64,000 bases of DNA from Ciborinia camelliae (taxonomy: Eukaryota > Ascomycota > Leotiomycetes > Helotiales > Sclerotiniaceae), in assembly GCA_025890175.1 (NCBI GenBank), contig JANPYM010000020.1:1-64000 (forward strand), read 5' to 3'. Position 1 is the stretch's first letter. Each line of letters starts with the position of its first letter. The notes below the pieces were generated by a model. That model worked only from the letters and a program-made list of their open reading frames with translations, did not search any database and was not told the DNA's origin. Of this stretch, positions 45,601-58,717 are shown one piece after another. Both the position numbers and the translations under genes were made by a program.

Positions 45601-47285
45601 TGAATAGTTCTGAAATCCCAAAATTCCAGACATCTTCCGATGGTAAAAATGCACGAATGGAAGAAGTTATTGAGATATCTGATAGTGATGATTGCGAGAG
45701 TGAAGGATCGCCAGAATCGCCAGAATCGCCTGAAAATCTCACTCCCATAGTTGAGGAGGACAATTCCAGCTTTTCGCCTGACGGAATTAGGGCCAGTAAT
45801 GAGGGTTTCAACAATGCTTCAAAGGAACCAGAACTTCACGAGCAGAGAATCATGCAAAGAGAATATACCAGCGATAATAATGAGGAAGACAGTGATGAGA
45901 CTGGCAAAAGAGAAGTGGTAGGGTCTGGTCAGTCCATAAATGGCTTTAGTTCGGAGAAAAATTTGAAACTCGATAATTCATTCGACAATAATCTTGAAAC
46001 TCCCAAGATTAATCTGGAGGAACGAAAAATGACCCCCGAGCCCTTCAACTGCAGAAGGATTATCGGAGACAATTTCGGAAATTCATGTAGTCCTAATTCC
46101 TCTACGGACGGCATAGAACCAGGATATAAGAGGATCCCATCGCGCGAAAATACTTCTGATTCAGGAAAATTGACGGAGGAAGGGGACAGCGAAGATAATT
46201 CATTAGAAGATCCCTCTTCACTTGAACCCGTAATTCATAGACGAGCCACTCCATTCAACAAAACAATTCCTGGGCACGAAGAGGCTGATAATGGTGGAGA
46301 TGGAAACTTTGGTGTTGACTGTGAGCCTGAGAAAGATGAGGCCAATGAAAATTTCGAGGTAGCCAACAATGACGATTTCATGGTGGAAAATGTTGAGGAG
46401 ACCAATACTGCTGATGAGAGCACTAAGCTGGATAACAACAAGAGTGTCAAGATATTATTATATCGGAGCATTGAGGTCGATAATGACAAGGATAAGAGTA
46501 TCAAGATGCAATCATATAATAGGAATAAGGTCATTCAGGGACGTCTCAAGTATTTCGAGAGCCTTGCTATGAAAGAAGAGGATAGTATTGGAGTTGACAG
46601 CGAGGGAGATGTCGAAGTGAAAACCAATGAGGGCATTGATGTTGCCACTAGTGGATTTGGTGAGGTGGAGAATGACGAAGGAATTGAGGTTGCCGACAAA
46701 ACCGTTGAAGGAGGAAGCGATGGAACCATGAAGGTCGACAATAATCAAATTCTTCAAGTCCTAGAGGAGAATAGGGGTGCTATTCTAAAAATCGAGCATG
46801 GCATTGAGATCTTGTGCGTTCAGATTGCGGACAACGAACCTACCGAGGAAAACACCGATGGAAGCATCGAGGCTGCCATTAGTGAAGCCACCGAAGAGAA
46901 CGACGAGAGCATTAACGTTACCATCAATCAAAAGATTGAAGTAAAGGGTGATGAAAGTATTAAGAATACCGACAATGAAGCAACCGAAACGGAGAACGAT
47001 GGAAGCATTGAGGATACGGAGAACGAAAAAGCTGCAACAGAGAACGATGACAGCATCCAGTTCCCGAATAATTGCAATCTTCCAGTGCAAGAAGTGCAAG
47101 ACAATGATGTTGAGATCGATGAAACTTTAGTGAAAAGCGAGGAGAGCATTGAGATTTCGGACGAAGAGACTGAGGTTCAAGAACATGGTGCCAGGTCTGG
47201 AGAAGAAGGTAAATGGGAGCGCCTGTTGAGAACTACAGTTGTATATCCAATCCGATGGCGAAAGTCCGAATCTAGGGATATGTAA
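42677..47285 (+). CDS. SANT-like / zinc-finger / acidic-repeat protein, 1410 residues
   Basis: Exons 42677-43225, 43457-44369, 44468-45283 and 45331-47285. Introns (GTATGA..TTTAG, GTGGGC..GTCAG, GTACGT..CCTAG) keep phase. Residues 3-57 (WSLDEDVVLFAWLDFCNEN..) form a SANT/Myb-like domain seen in fungal chromatin proteins. A coiled coil lies at about 255-300. The middle contains a large unrecognised globular region. A C2HC-like finger (CKFCAEVFRSTQGLSSH) and a C2H2 finger (CPNCQEVLPTNHNLRQH) flank the last junction at about 740-786. The C-terminal 600 residues are acidic and Ser/Asn-rich, with degenerate repeats of ENDGSIE/ENDESI type. A nuclear DNA-associated role is likely. The acceptor at 45330 was chosen because the other candidate breaks the second finger. 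Confidence 0.78.
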
Positions 47286-48006
47286 CTTTAGGAGTAGGAA
47301 GATGGGAAAGATTTCATTATGACGGAATGGGAAGCTGAAAAAGACGAGTGGGAATAATTGGTGTGTTTTGAACAAATATTTAGGTACCGTAGAACAATAA
47401 TACAAAAATGGAGAGAGGAAATGATAATTGATGCGTAATGAATGAGTGAAAAATGATGATGGATGTGAGATTGATGGTGATGAAGTTGAGATGATAACCT
47501 AAGCCAAGCAGCCACTAAGGGTCTCGGGAAAACCGATCACGTGATGAATTCACACCCCATGAGCCAGCTGAAGGTTCCAGGCCTCACTATTCTAGGGCCT
47601 TCAGGCTACCGGTCGCAAAATCCGAAATTTAGAAGATATATAACTTCCGACTATGATGACAACGCCTTACTTGCTTGTGAGATGAGCCACGAAATATTTA
47701 GACCTTAATATTTTGAATAATATTTAATCTATTCCAAGAAAAAGATGATGAGCATGTAGAAGGATGCGCAACCACCATTTATGCGCCCGCGTCACGGTTA
47801 AAGTTGATTCTATTCCACTGCGAGTACGAAGGGATATTTATCATTCAAAAACCTCCAGACCAAGTATACCGGTATTTACCACACCACAGCAGGGAGGGAA
47901 GGAGTACCATTACATTACCATTAATATTCATCCCCAAATACCTCAAGAAGATGTACATCTACATCTACAAATGGACATTCCTAACGCTAACGCTCCAACT
48001 ATCACT

Positions 48007-48040
48007 CCCCAATCCCAATCCCAATCCCAATCCCAATCCC
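48007..48040. repeat. (CCCAAT)n microsatellite
   Basis: Five to six hexamer copies in an intergenic, C-rich tract. It resembles a degenerate telomere-like unit but differs from CCCTAA at the fourth position and is not related by position. Confidence 0.85.
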
Positions 48041-48686
48041 AGACCCAACACCAACCCAAACATACCCACTCCCACCCACCCTCCCAGTTCCCCCCGCACT
48101 CCCACCCCAATAACCGCGGCCCCATCAACCGCAGCCCTAGCCCTCCGATCCCCAAGCAGCATCTCCATAATACGAGGAGCGACAGCGCCCATCCGATGTT
48201 CCGAGACGATCCAAACACTTGCCCTTGCGTATGCGAGCGATGATCAGCGGGTGATGGAATGTGGACCTGGGAGTTTGATTTTAACACCCGTCAGTCCCGG
48301 AGGCTGACTTCGGCTCTCGCTAGACCGATCACATCATATCATATCATAGGCACCTCGTTATTCAGACGTATCTCCTACCAATTACCACCTCGAAAATCAA
48401 CATGGCGCTCGCCACCTACCTAGGTACCAGAGAGCGCCTTTCACGTTTAGTTTGGTAACTACAGATACAAATACAAATACAAATAAATTGATTGATTGAT
48501 TCTTCAGAATTATTGCTAAGATACATCTCTAGGGCACGAACTGCGTGCTCTGGGCTAGTGAAAATACCTAGTAAGTCTTACCATGCGCCATGATTTACTA
48601 TGCTTTGTGGTTGCTGTTTACCTATCCCTATCCCTCCTGAACAAATAACTCCATATTATACTATACTATACACAAGATGAATTATC

Positions 48687-48734
48687 TCCCATTTGGTTTC
48701 TCCCATTTGGTTTCTCCCATTTGGTTTCTCCCAT
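48687..48734. repeat. 14 bp repeat TTGGTTTCTCCCAT
   Basis: Three to four perfect head-to-tail copies just beyond the 3' end of the 3010-residue gene, followed by a 12-base C run at about 48759. Confidence 0.85.
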
Positions 48735-48833
48735 CCTCCCCCCCTTCTCCCCACTCCCCCCCCCCCCCAAAACATCCAATCTCGCGAATCACCACCATCA
48801 CCACCACCACCAACCTTCCCATCTCCCATCCAT

Positions 48834-51800
48834 TCACCTATCACTTTCCACCAAATACCTCCCCACAATCATCCACCACCAATCACTAACCTCCCAACCT
48901 TCCATTTCACTCGCCTCTCGAGCCGTTGCTCCCAACCCCTCATAATCACACTTTTGCCAAACACCTCTCTCAACTCCCCATCCGGTCAATTGTTTGATCT
49001 CCCATGCATCGAGACTAGGTGAGAATACCCTTTCCAATCCCTCAATATCGATTGTACTTCGTAATACAAATGCACCCGTGACTCCGAGGAGTACTTTCCT
49101 CCACATCCCTTCGATTACCTCTCCTGTGATACTTCTCCAAACTGGAATTGCACCTCTAGGACCTAGAGATGGAGGTTCTGAGAGTGAGTCAAGGTTGGGT
49201 ATTGCGTGGTTGTAAATATAATTTGAGGTGGGTGTGATATCCATTTGGAAACGATATTTCGCTTTATCGATAAGTCTGGTTTCATATCCACCTTCCGTGA
49301 GACCGAATTTATTCGCTCTGATGTTACTCTTTTGAACGTAGATACATCCATTAGCCTGTAAATTAGTAATAGCCATAACAGAACCTTCATTGACACCCCA
49401 TGGAATGTTAACAATCGTCTCCCCATTTTTGAATCTTTGATCCAATTCACATTTGAAATCATAAGCTTCACGATATTGTTTCTCGTAAATGATCTTTCCA
49501 GTCCGATTAAAAACCGCATTGAATGCATCTGGAAGGTTGTAAACTCGTCCATTGGTACGAAGGCGCTTATTTTTCGTAATAATCTTGTTCTTCAACAAAT
49601 CTTCTCTAGCCTTGATAATTATAGCACTAGGAAGACGATTGAGTAACTTATTCGCTGCTTTGCTATCCCATAAATGATCCGGTGTAACAGCAGCGGCTCT
49701 ACACCACGATTTTGCAAGAGCATAATCATCTATCTCATAAGTTGGATTGTCTTCTTGAAGAGGATAGGTAAATGGTACAGAGTTGACAAGATTCATCCTC
49801 TGATAGACAGCGGCGAGAGGGTAGTAATATTGTTCGGACCAGTAATTACTTTGAGGTTCTGGAACTAGTGCATATTTCTTCTTGAGTTCTGAAAAGGAAT
49901 TAGGTAGGTCAAACACTTTCTCTTCCTGAGTTGGAGTATTGATCTTCGACAAAGCCCAGTCGATTAGAGTATTGAAATCGTAGTCGACAATATGATCGTA
50001 ATCGATTGATTGAACTTGACCCTTTCGATACCCTGCGATAAAAGTTGCTTGAAAGTCTTTTGTCAATTTCTCAACCATTGGCTTTTTCTTAGCCCAAACA
50101 ACCTGCCACCATTTCCTCAAAAAATTCAAGGAATAGTCCTTAAAGACCGAACCTAGTATGACCCAATCGATGTTCATTTCCAATCCACCAAGCATTGTTC
50201 GAATAACAACAATACCCATGGTCAATCTTTCCTCTTCATCGATAGCTAACCCTTGCTCCTTGAATCTCTGTCTCTTTCTGCGGATATTCATATCATAGTT
50301 GACCATCTGAGTTCCTAGTAAATCTGCAGCGTATCTAACATCTCGATGAACACCAAGAAGATCATCCGGAACAGATGCGAGACGTCGAGGCATCACCCAT
50401 TTATTCTTTAGTCCTTTACGAACACCAATGAATGGCTCTTTCTTCTGTTGTTGTCTCTTGCGTTTTGTTCCAATGATAGTTTCCTGCTCTGGTGGTAAAT
50501 CATCATTATCTTCGAGAGCTGAGTATGGTATCGTTTCTAATGTAAAAGCTGTACGATCTAGCCATTGCATCTTGAGCTTTTCAACATTGGTACAAGCCAC
50601 AAATGGATGAGCGAGATCCCAAAGTCCAGCAGATTCATTTGAGAAGTAATGATGAAGACCTGGCGTTGAAGGAAAGGAGGGTATGCTAGCCAAACCAGGA
50701 TTGCTTTGACGACCAACTTCTTCTTCGAGTGGTTTCGCCTCGTAGTGATTCAATATGTCGAGCTCAGTCAATCCATTGATACTAGCTTCCGTTAAATCCA
50801 TAGGATCTGGTGTTCTTGGCCTATAAGCTCGCTTTCGGAGTCCGGTATATCTGGATATTTCCGGATCTCTTTGCGATCTGGTACGATATGTATAATGTCG
50901 TTTTGGTAATCCAGTGGCCTTCGAAATCTCTATTTGACCATCGGGACGACTAATCAAATCCCCCTGAAGATTCTTGTTGAGAAACATCTTTGATGGAACG
51001 GAAGGTAGCATGACTGATTTCTTAGGATGAATGACTGGTCGATGACCATCTTCTCGCTTCTGAAGATAATTCTCACTTTGAGGGTTACCAACAGTAATCT
51101 TATTCGGTCTAGCAAATATGGGATTCACACCATGTCCAAAAGGTCTAACAGACCAAGAACCAGAAGGATCTTGCATAAATGTAGTTGGCTCAGGAAGACG
51201 TTCTCTCAATTTATAGGATCTCTTTGGCTTTGGCTTTGATGATACATCCCATGCACCGTTTGAAGAATTTTGTAGCATGATTGGTTCCGGGGTCCACGTC
51301 TGCTCCTGTAGAGTAGTTGTGCGTTTTCTTCTTTCTCGCTCCTCGAGAGTTAAAGGTTGACCAGGACGTCTCATACGAGATTTGATCATTTGACCATCAT
51401 TATTCTTTGAAAGCTTTTGTTGATCGGATGTAGGAAATTGCAATCCTTGAGGGGTAGTGTATTCCGGAAATGGTGAAAAGTCGTTTCCGAAACCATCGAA
51501 ATCCACATCAAGGTCCATCGGATCATCTTCAAGGTCATCTACTGCATCTAATGCGTGTACATCGGGGTTAAACTCATCATCAGATGAATTGCCCTTGCCT
51601 GCATCATCAGACCCCAGTATATCATTAAGTTCAATTGGAGCCAGAGGGGCAGGTTTTCCAATAGCAATCAAGATATCCAAAATGACACTTGGAGGAGAGA
51701 AACCAGGTGGAATGTAGAAATCGGGGTGCTTCGCTTTCATATCCTTTTTCAATTTGTCAATGTCAGCTGAGGAAGGGGCATCTGCTCTTGGATCAGATAA

Positions 51801-54800
51801 AATGCTCCTGATTATAGTTCTGCTCTTGGCACCTGCAAAGTCGAAAGTGGTTTTTGAAAGTATTCCATCTTCAATTAGCTCATCAAGAGCTCTTGCAAAC
51901 AATTTGTGTTCCGGAAGTACCTTGGATGTAGGATAATACTTAAGCCAACAGGCAACAAATGCAAACCATAGACCACGCTCTCCGGGTAACGCATTATTAT
52001 TAGCTCGAAGTAGACAGAGTATAATATCGTTAACAACTTTCTCTTTTGAAATTGGTAAGACTGATTCAGGAAGTGATTGATCAGGAGTTTGGGGTAGAGG
52101 TGGAATTTTTTCCAGCTCTTCTGTAAGTGATGGTGTTTTCTTAACAATCTCAGCAATTTCCAGTAGTGCTCGTCTTTCACCTCCCAAAGCTTTATAAATC
52201 TTTCCATTTCTACCAATGACTGGATCTCCTCTATCTGCTCTATTCTTTGGGGATTTTTTCAATGCGACAACTTTTGCAGCCCATTCAAAGACAGAATCAT
52301 CAGAGTCACCACCTTCAGATGAACTCTCATCTGTCCGTTCAGGCTGAATTTCTTTCTCTGTAGAAGTCAAGAGATTGCTTTTCATCTTGGTAACTTGATC
52401 CTTCTTTGGGGTCTCCTTCTTTGCTCGACCATATTGTCTTGGCTTGGCGGTCTTGGGATTGAAATTTGGGTTGCATGTAGTTTGTGATTTGGAAAGATGG
52501 TATTTAATACCCTCTTTATTCTTAAACCTGGCACCACACTTTTCGCATTTCCAAGGTTTGGTAGCAATAACTTCAGGATCTTCAGCTTGAACTATGTGAG
52601 GATTGGCCATTTGTACAAAAATTCGAGCAGTAACCAAATTTGCTCTCATCTCGTTGGCAGACTTGTGAGCTTCTTTGGTTTTAGCAATCAAGAATCGATG
52701 AACAATAATTGATTCATCATCTTTCTTTTCCTTCAGACGTAACTCCATTGGATTTGAACCTGGCATAGAAACAATTGGATTTTCGGCCATTTTCCAGACT
52801 TGCATTGTCCAAATAGGATCCGTTATCTCTTCATCCATTGACCAAAATTTCAATAATGTTTTATCAAAAGATAAGATAAGGTTACCCATTACAGAATTGT
52901 AGATGGAAGACATGCGAGCGAATACTGGTTCAAATTGAATAGTTTCGGCTTTTTTGAATGCCTCAACATCATCAGGAGTGACTGTTGGAGTAGTTGTTTG
53001 AGTAGCTGCTGGTTGGGCTGTTTGGATAGCTGCTGGTTGGGCTGTTGGAGTGACTGTTGGAGTAGCTGATTGAGTAGCTGCTGGTTGGGCTATTTGAGTG
53101 GATGCTTGAATAGATGCTGGTTGGGTTATTGGAGTAGCTGCTGGAATAGATGCTGGTTGAGCTATTGGAGTAGCTGCTTGAGTAGCCACTGGTAGGGATG
53201 TTTCAATAGCTATTGAAGTCTCTGTTTGAATAGCTATTGGCGAAGCTTTCTCAGTTGTTTGAATAGTAACACTTGAAGCTTCTGGCAACTTCAAACCCAT
53301 CGCCGCCGACTTTTCAGGACTTGAAGTTTCTTGAATATTAGGCACCGATAGCTTCCTCGTCATGGGTTCTGGAGCGGTTTCTGAAGTGGGTTGTACAGAT
53401 GGTGATCTGTATAGTCTACCTGGAGTAGCCGCCGACTTTTGAGGACTTGAAGTTTCTTGAATATGAGCCACCGATATCTTCCTCCTCTTAGGTTCTGGAG
53501 CGGTTTCTGAAGTGGATTGTACAGATGGTGATCTGTATAGTCTACTTGGAGTAGCCGCCGACTTTTGAGGACTTGAAGTTTCTTGAATATGAGCCACCGA
53601 TATCTTCCTCCTCTTAGGTTCTGGAGCGGTTTCTGAAGTGGATTGTACAGATGGTGATCTATATAGTCGAACTGGAGTAGCCTCTTTTGTTAGAGTTTGA
53701 TCAGGTTGAGGTTCCATACTCTTTGGGGAATCTGTTTGATGGAAAACAGGTTCGATTTGACTTTTCTCCACAGATTGAGTTGAAACAGGAGCCCGGGGAG
53801 AGAGAGGAGAGACTTGTATTGAGTGTGGAGATGATGGCTGAGGCTGCTCTTCAATTTCAAGTCTAGGTGAAAGTGCATGGCTATCGGCAAGCGCTGCATC
53901 TGGTATTGGTGATGGAGAGTCCATAGGATTGATTTTCTGGATAAGAGGCGATGAAACAACTTGTCCAAGAACGTTTTCTCTTCCAACAAGACCCTGAGGT
54001 TGTTTATTCGTTGTAGAATTCGCGGGCCCAGAATGTGGTGAAGTGCTATTCGTAATAGATGGAAACTGGGGTAAATATGAATGGCTCATTGCCCGGGGAC
54101 TAGCATATTGAGTTACACGGTTGGAACCATCTTCTTGTGACATATGAGCCATCATAGATGGGTCCGAAGCATTTGATACAGAACCAGGACTAAATTGCCT
54201 AATTGAATCAATACTCATCGGACTTGATGGGGTCACATCTGATGGTAAAGCATCCGGTGGGAGGAAACCAGCTGGCCATTCAGTTTTCGGTTGTGTCTGA
54301 GGCTTAGGAGGCTCAGGAGGTAAGAAACCTGCAGGCCAGGAATTTGGTGTTGGGCTATGCTGAATTGACCTTGGCTGAACAGGGCTTTGATGAACAGGGC
54401 TACGGATATGGGCCGGATTTCTTGCTAACCAAGGGTTCAGGGCTAGAAATGAAGGAGTAGCCTGATTTTTACCTTCGTACGGGGACATATACTTGTTTGC
54501 TGGAGAAGGTGTAGTTAAAGCTGCGGCATTCCCCTGGAATGGTGTTTGATAGTGGCGACCAGTACCCTGATCATTTTCGGAGTGTACCCTGTATGGTGAA
54601 CTATAAGAATTGGTATTCGATGCTGGTAGAAAGGAATTATGTACAGTTTCCGGTGTCTGACGTGATTCCGATGATTCTGTCCATCTTGGTTGTAATTGTG
54701 GTTGAATAGAAGATGAACGAGCCTCATTCTGGAATGTGGTATTCTGAGGTCTGATATATGGTGAAGATTCATATTGTGAGACTGGATGCGAGAATTGTGA

Positions 54801-57800
54801 TTGAGGTTGAGGTGATTGTGGATGCATCGGGTTCATGTAAACTGTAGAGAAGAAAGAGCTTGGTCCTGCACCTTGGGTATTCATGGTACTTGCAGGAGCT
54901 CTCTGGTATGCCCATGCCGTAGCCCGTTCCTCATATTGCACGGAGTTAGCCACAAAAGGATCAATTATCGATCTAGAACCGCCAGATAGTTCAGATGTAA
55001 GATCATGACTAGGCTGTTGTGTAAAACCAGACTTAAATTTCTCAAACTCCAGTGCTAGTTCCTCGTTTGATGGGAAAGAGTCTTGATTAGTATTGGAAAC
55101 TTCCGATGGCTTTGAAGCTGAAAGAGCCTTGAACTTTTCAAACTCCAACGCTAGTTCTTCATTCGAGGGAAAAGAGTCGGGTTGTAGATCGGTGATTTCT
55201 GATGACTTTGGAGGTTGAGTACTTGGAGCTTCTATTGGATTTGCAGGTTCAGGGCTTGGAGCTTGTGAAGATTTTGCAAGTTCAATACTTGAGACTTCTA
55301 ATGGCTTTTCGGATTCAACATTGGGAACTTGCAACAGCTCGGCAGGCTCAGCAATGAGGGCTTCCGATGGTTTCGCAGACTCGGTAATTGGAGCTCCAAA
55401 CGTAATGGGAACTTGTAACAGCTCGGCAGGCTCGGCAATGAGGGCTTCCGATGGTTTCGCAGACTCGGTAATTGGAGCTCCAAACGTAATGGGAACTTGT
55501 AACAGCTCGGCAGGCTCGGCAATGAGGGCTTCCGATGGTTTCGCAGACTCAGTAATTGGAGCTTCAAACGCAATGGGAACTTGTAACAGCTCGACAGGCT
55601 CAACAATGAGGGCTTCCGATGGTTTTGCAGGCTCAGTAATTGGAGCTTCAAACGCAATGGGAACCTCTGACGGCTTTTCAGGCTCAATACTTGGAGTTTC
55701 TACTGGCTTTTCGGCTTCGGGGTTGAGAGCTTGTGACGACTGTACGGGTCCAGCAGGAGGAAGTTCCGAGACATTTTCAGGCTCGACACGGAGAACTTCT
55801 GACGGCACAATAATTGGAGCTTCTAGTTTCTTTTCTGGTTCATCATTAGGAAACTCTGATGGCTTTTCAGGTGCGGTGCTTGAAGACTCTAATGACTTTT
55901 CGAGTTCGGGATTGGGAGCCTGTGATGACTGTGATGACTCTGCAGGTCCAGCAGTAGAAGGTTCCGAAATATTTTCTGGTTCAGCACTGAGGACTTCTGA
56001 CGGCTTTTCGGGTGATGCATCTGCGATCTTTGTGCGTTTCGAACGTTCTGCCTCTGATTTCCCATCCCTCTTTCTTTTCTTAGACTTCTCCTCTTCCGCA
56101 GCGGCAGCAGTAGCAGCAGCAATTTTTGCAGCTTCTGCTTCAGCAATATCATGTAAATTCTTTCTCCTCTCAGCTAGTACTTCAATCCATGTTCCCTTTC
56201 TATTCTCTAACAAATCTGGGTCATGGAGCTTTTGAGATTTTATCAGTACGACTAGTGTCTTTTTCCTAGTAAGCGATCTTCCTTCCCTTGCATCAAGAGG
56301 ATTGATATAAACGCCATCGATTCCAGCTTTTCGTTTCTCATCATCTTCTTCCCTGAGTAAATCCTCGTAAGAGGTATAAATAGCTTCGCGATACCTTCGA
56401 GGTTTCGATGGTGTAGTAGGATCCCCAGATTTACCAGTCTTAACAGTCTTAGGTTCGGATTCGGGTGATGCACTCTGAGGAGTAAACAGTTGTCGCGGTT
56501 TTGGTTGTCTACGAGATGTGCGGAGTCCTGACTCAGTTATGTGAAGTCCAGTTTCACCTGGATCTTCGGAACTAATTTCTGGAAGCGGTTCATTGATGAG
56601 TTCTTTGTGTTTGATAGCTGGTCCCCTTGGACGACCACGCTTTTTCTGAGGAGGTTTTGGGGTTTGAAATTCTTCTACTTCCGCAAGTGATGAGAAGCTC
56701 ATAGAGGAAAGATCTTTTGGAGAACTCATCCCTCCTACTTGACTGCTAGGACTGACTTGACGACCGTGGCCTTTTGGGCGGCCACGTTTGCGTTGCCCTG
56801 GAGCACGTCCGCGGCGAGTGATCTCCGGTGCAAAATAATCAATACCATCTACATCATCTTTTAGGAAAGTTGATGATTGAGAGTTTTCACCAGGGGTATT
56901 CGAGGGTGCGGATTGATATTGATAACCAACTGTGGGCCTTGATCGAGGAGTTGAGGGTAGTTGTGAATTTGCTAGATGTTTCGGGATCTTATTTTCCATA
57001 TGATGATGTTGTTGACCATTGGTGACGATAATCGTATCAGTAGATTGAGTTGGCGGGCTTGGACGTGAAATCTCAGAGTTAATCGTAGCAGTAGGTGGTT
57101 GAATATGTGACCGAGGATTAATACCAAGTGTTTGAGTACTCTCGACGGTGGAAAATCCTGTATTTTCGACATCCTTAACTCCATCATTTATTTGCAAGGC
57201 AGGTACAAGATTAGGAGTGTGAAAGCCATCAGCCTCAGCACGCGCTGCATTTAAAAGACTTTGTAATCTCCTCTGTGAACCTTGAGTACCCCGTGGATCA
57301 TCGGCAATCTTGTATGATTTTTTGTTGCCTGACCTTGGCTCAGGAGATAGGCCTGCCCTTGTAAATGATAAACCATTTCCAACGGGAATAAATTGCTCCT
57401 TTGGTTCCGGAGATCGTTGGATCGGAGTTGAGATGTCTGGGATGAGTGGTCTGGAATCGATCGAGGTTTCAGACTGCGCAGTCTCATCGTTAACGTTCGT
57501 TGCTCCCTTTCCCGACTCCTCTTCAATAGACATCTCCACGACCTCCTCAACCTCCTCAACCATTTCAACATCAACTGAATCTGGTTGAACCACAACCTTT
57601 CTGACTCCATAACCCAAAGCCAACGTATCACTCAGCTCCAAACCCCTCATCACCCCAATCTCTTCCTCGGATCCATCTAAATGAACATTATCTCGACTCA
57701 AAAATGCTTGCCAAATTTCATCTTTGATCTGCTCATTGGCCGCAACTTCTTCCTTGAGATATTCGTCAAATTTCTCGGAAAGATCTTGTATAGCAATACC

Positions 57801-58206
57801 TGGGATATTTGATTAGTAAATCTCCTCATCTTATCAAGTCTCTTCCCCTGTGATAAAAGGTTGCAAGTGATTTCATCGGTCGACCACACGTGATAGAACA
57901 TCCATTCAGATTAGCTTCTCTTGAGTAACTCCCAAAAAATGGAAGAATGCCCCGCTCTCTGAAATGCGACCCCAGACCACTGAGCCATGGAGACATTTTT
58001 GACGATAAAACAAATCATCTCTGCATGAAGATGAAGTTGGAGTATATCGATGACCCCAGTCATTCAACTTCCAATAGAAAGAAGTGTAGAATTAATTCGA
58101 CAAGGCTGAGAGTTTTTGGTAATCAAAAAATCGACTCACCTTGATCTCCAAAGCTCTTCACGAATTGATAAAGCCAATCCATCATTTCCTCTTTTCCTTT
58201 TGACAT
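48834..58206 (-). CDS. Very large AT-hook/zinc-finger protein with TFIIIC (Tfc3/tau138)-like C-terminus
   Basis: Exon 1 is 58206-58140 (22 residues) and exon 2 is 57799-48834, with a 340 nt intron (GTGAGT..TACTAATCAAATATCCCAG, phase 1), for 3010 residues. The N-terminus MSKGKEEMMDWLYQFVKSFG resembles the helical start of the largest TFIIIC subunit. AT-hooks KRGRPKGHGR (about 360) and KKRGRPRGP (about 410) follow, then about 1300 residues of disordered sequence with two in-frame minisatellites, a C2H2-like finger WKCEKCGARFKNKEGIKYH (about 1770), and a folded C-terminal part (about 2450-3010). Segments there such as AKSWCRAAAVTPD, and winged-helix-like IIIKAREDLLKNKIITKNKR, resemble Tfc3 C-terminal domains. 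If right, it binds B-boxes for RNA polymerase III; no separate N-terminal B-block domain is obvious, so this is tentative. Confidence 0.7.
53398..53775 (-). repeat. 126 bp in-frame minisatellite x3 (42 residues)
   Basis: Copies start at 53398, 53524 and 53650 with near identity. Each encodes 42 residues including RLYRSPSVQSTSETAPEP, KRRKISVAHIQ and ETSSPQKSA, with a basic KRRK cluster that may act as a repeated nuclear or docking signal. The period is divisible by three, so copy changes keep the frame. Confidence 0.92.
55323..55658 (-). repeat. 84 bp in-frame minisatellite x4 (28 residues)
   Basis: Copies start at 55323, 55407, 55491 and 55575 with a fifth diverged start at 55659. Each encodes 28 residues built from FGAPITESAKPSEALIAEP and AELLQVPI. 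The copies at 55407 and 55491 are almost identical in DNA, so this array has expanded recently. It lies in a longer region of decayed EPxKPSE/EPAxSSQ peptides. Confidence 0.93.
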
Positions 58207-58717
58207 TGCGAAAATTTATCGACTCGCATTGTTTTATGTATTGGATTGGATTGATAGAAGCAATAGAAATTTGTAAAATCTTGAGGTGGTAATTGTTGAA
58301 GTCGTTAGAATGATTTTCCGCGACATGTGAATTGAAAGGTACAAATATTGATTGATTTTTGCGATGAAGGCTGCAGGTGGAAGCTTTCAAATTTTAAGCG
58401 GGTAATGCGGGGTTTTCAGTAGCCTTACTTTGCCTAATGCATGAGTTAGTCTAAGTGATGATTGGTCAAGGTGGATCTAATGAGGCTGTTGTCGTTACCT
58501 CGGCAGTGAATGATTAATGTGTGGAAAAAATTCATTGATATTGACAAGGCTGATGAAAATTATTAGTATTGTATGGCAATTGATGAATTCATCGATATCA
58601 CTCAATCGTCACTCAATGGCAAACTACTAGGTAGATATAAGACTTCGAAATAAAGATTAAAGTTTTCATATTCCGTATTATTTATAATTAAAGTTAGAGA
58701 TGATCTATTCGGGTATA
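58207..58717. other. Intergenic, no gene seen
   Basis: 511 bp between the start of the 3010-residue gene and the 3' end of the next minus-strand gene. Promoter-type sequence only. Confidence 0.6.

Larger units (their letters stand above)
47286..48833. other. Intergenic with simple repeats
   Basis: 1.5 kb between convergent 3' ends. It contains (CCCAAT)n, a TTGGTTTCTCCCAT minisatellite and a poly-C run, which open long but low-complexity frames on both strands (for example Pro/Ser-rich frames at 47764-48307). I do not accept these as genes. Confidence 0.6.

Noticed and set aside
47764..48307. Overlapping Pro/Ser-rich frames on both strands
   Set aside because: They are produced by the (CCCAAT)n microsatellite and C-rich DNA; no start context, introns or domain.
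55321..56235. 304-codon plus-strand open frame, Gly/Ser/Asp-rich
   Set aside because: It is the antisense shadow of the repetitive region of the 3010-residue gene; the stop-free run follows from the 84 bp repeat on the other strand.
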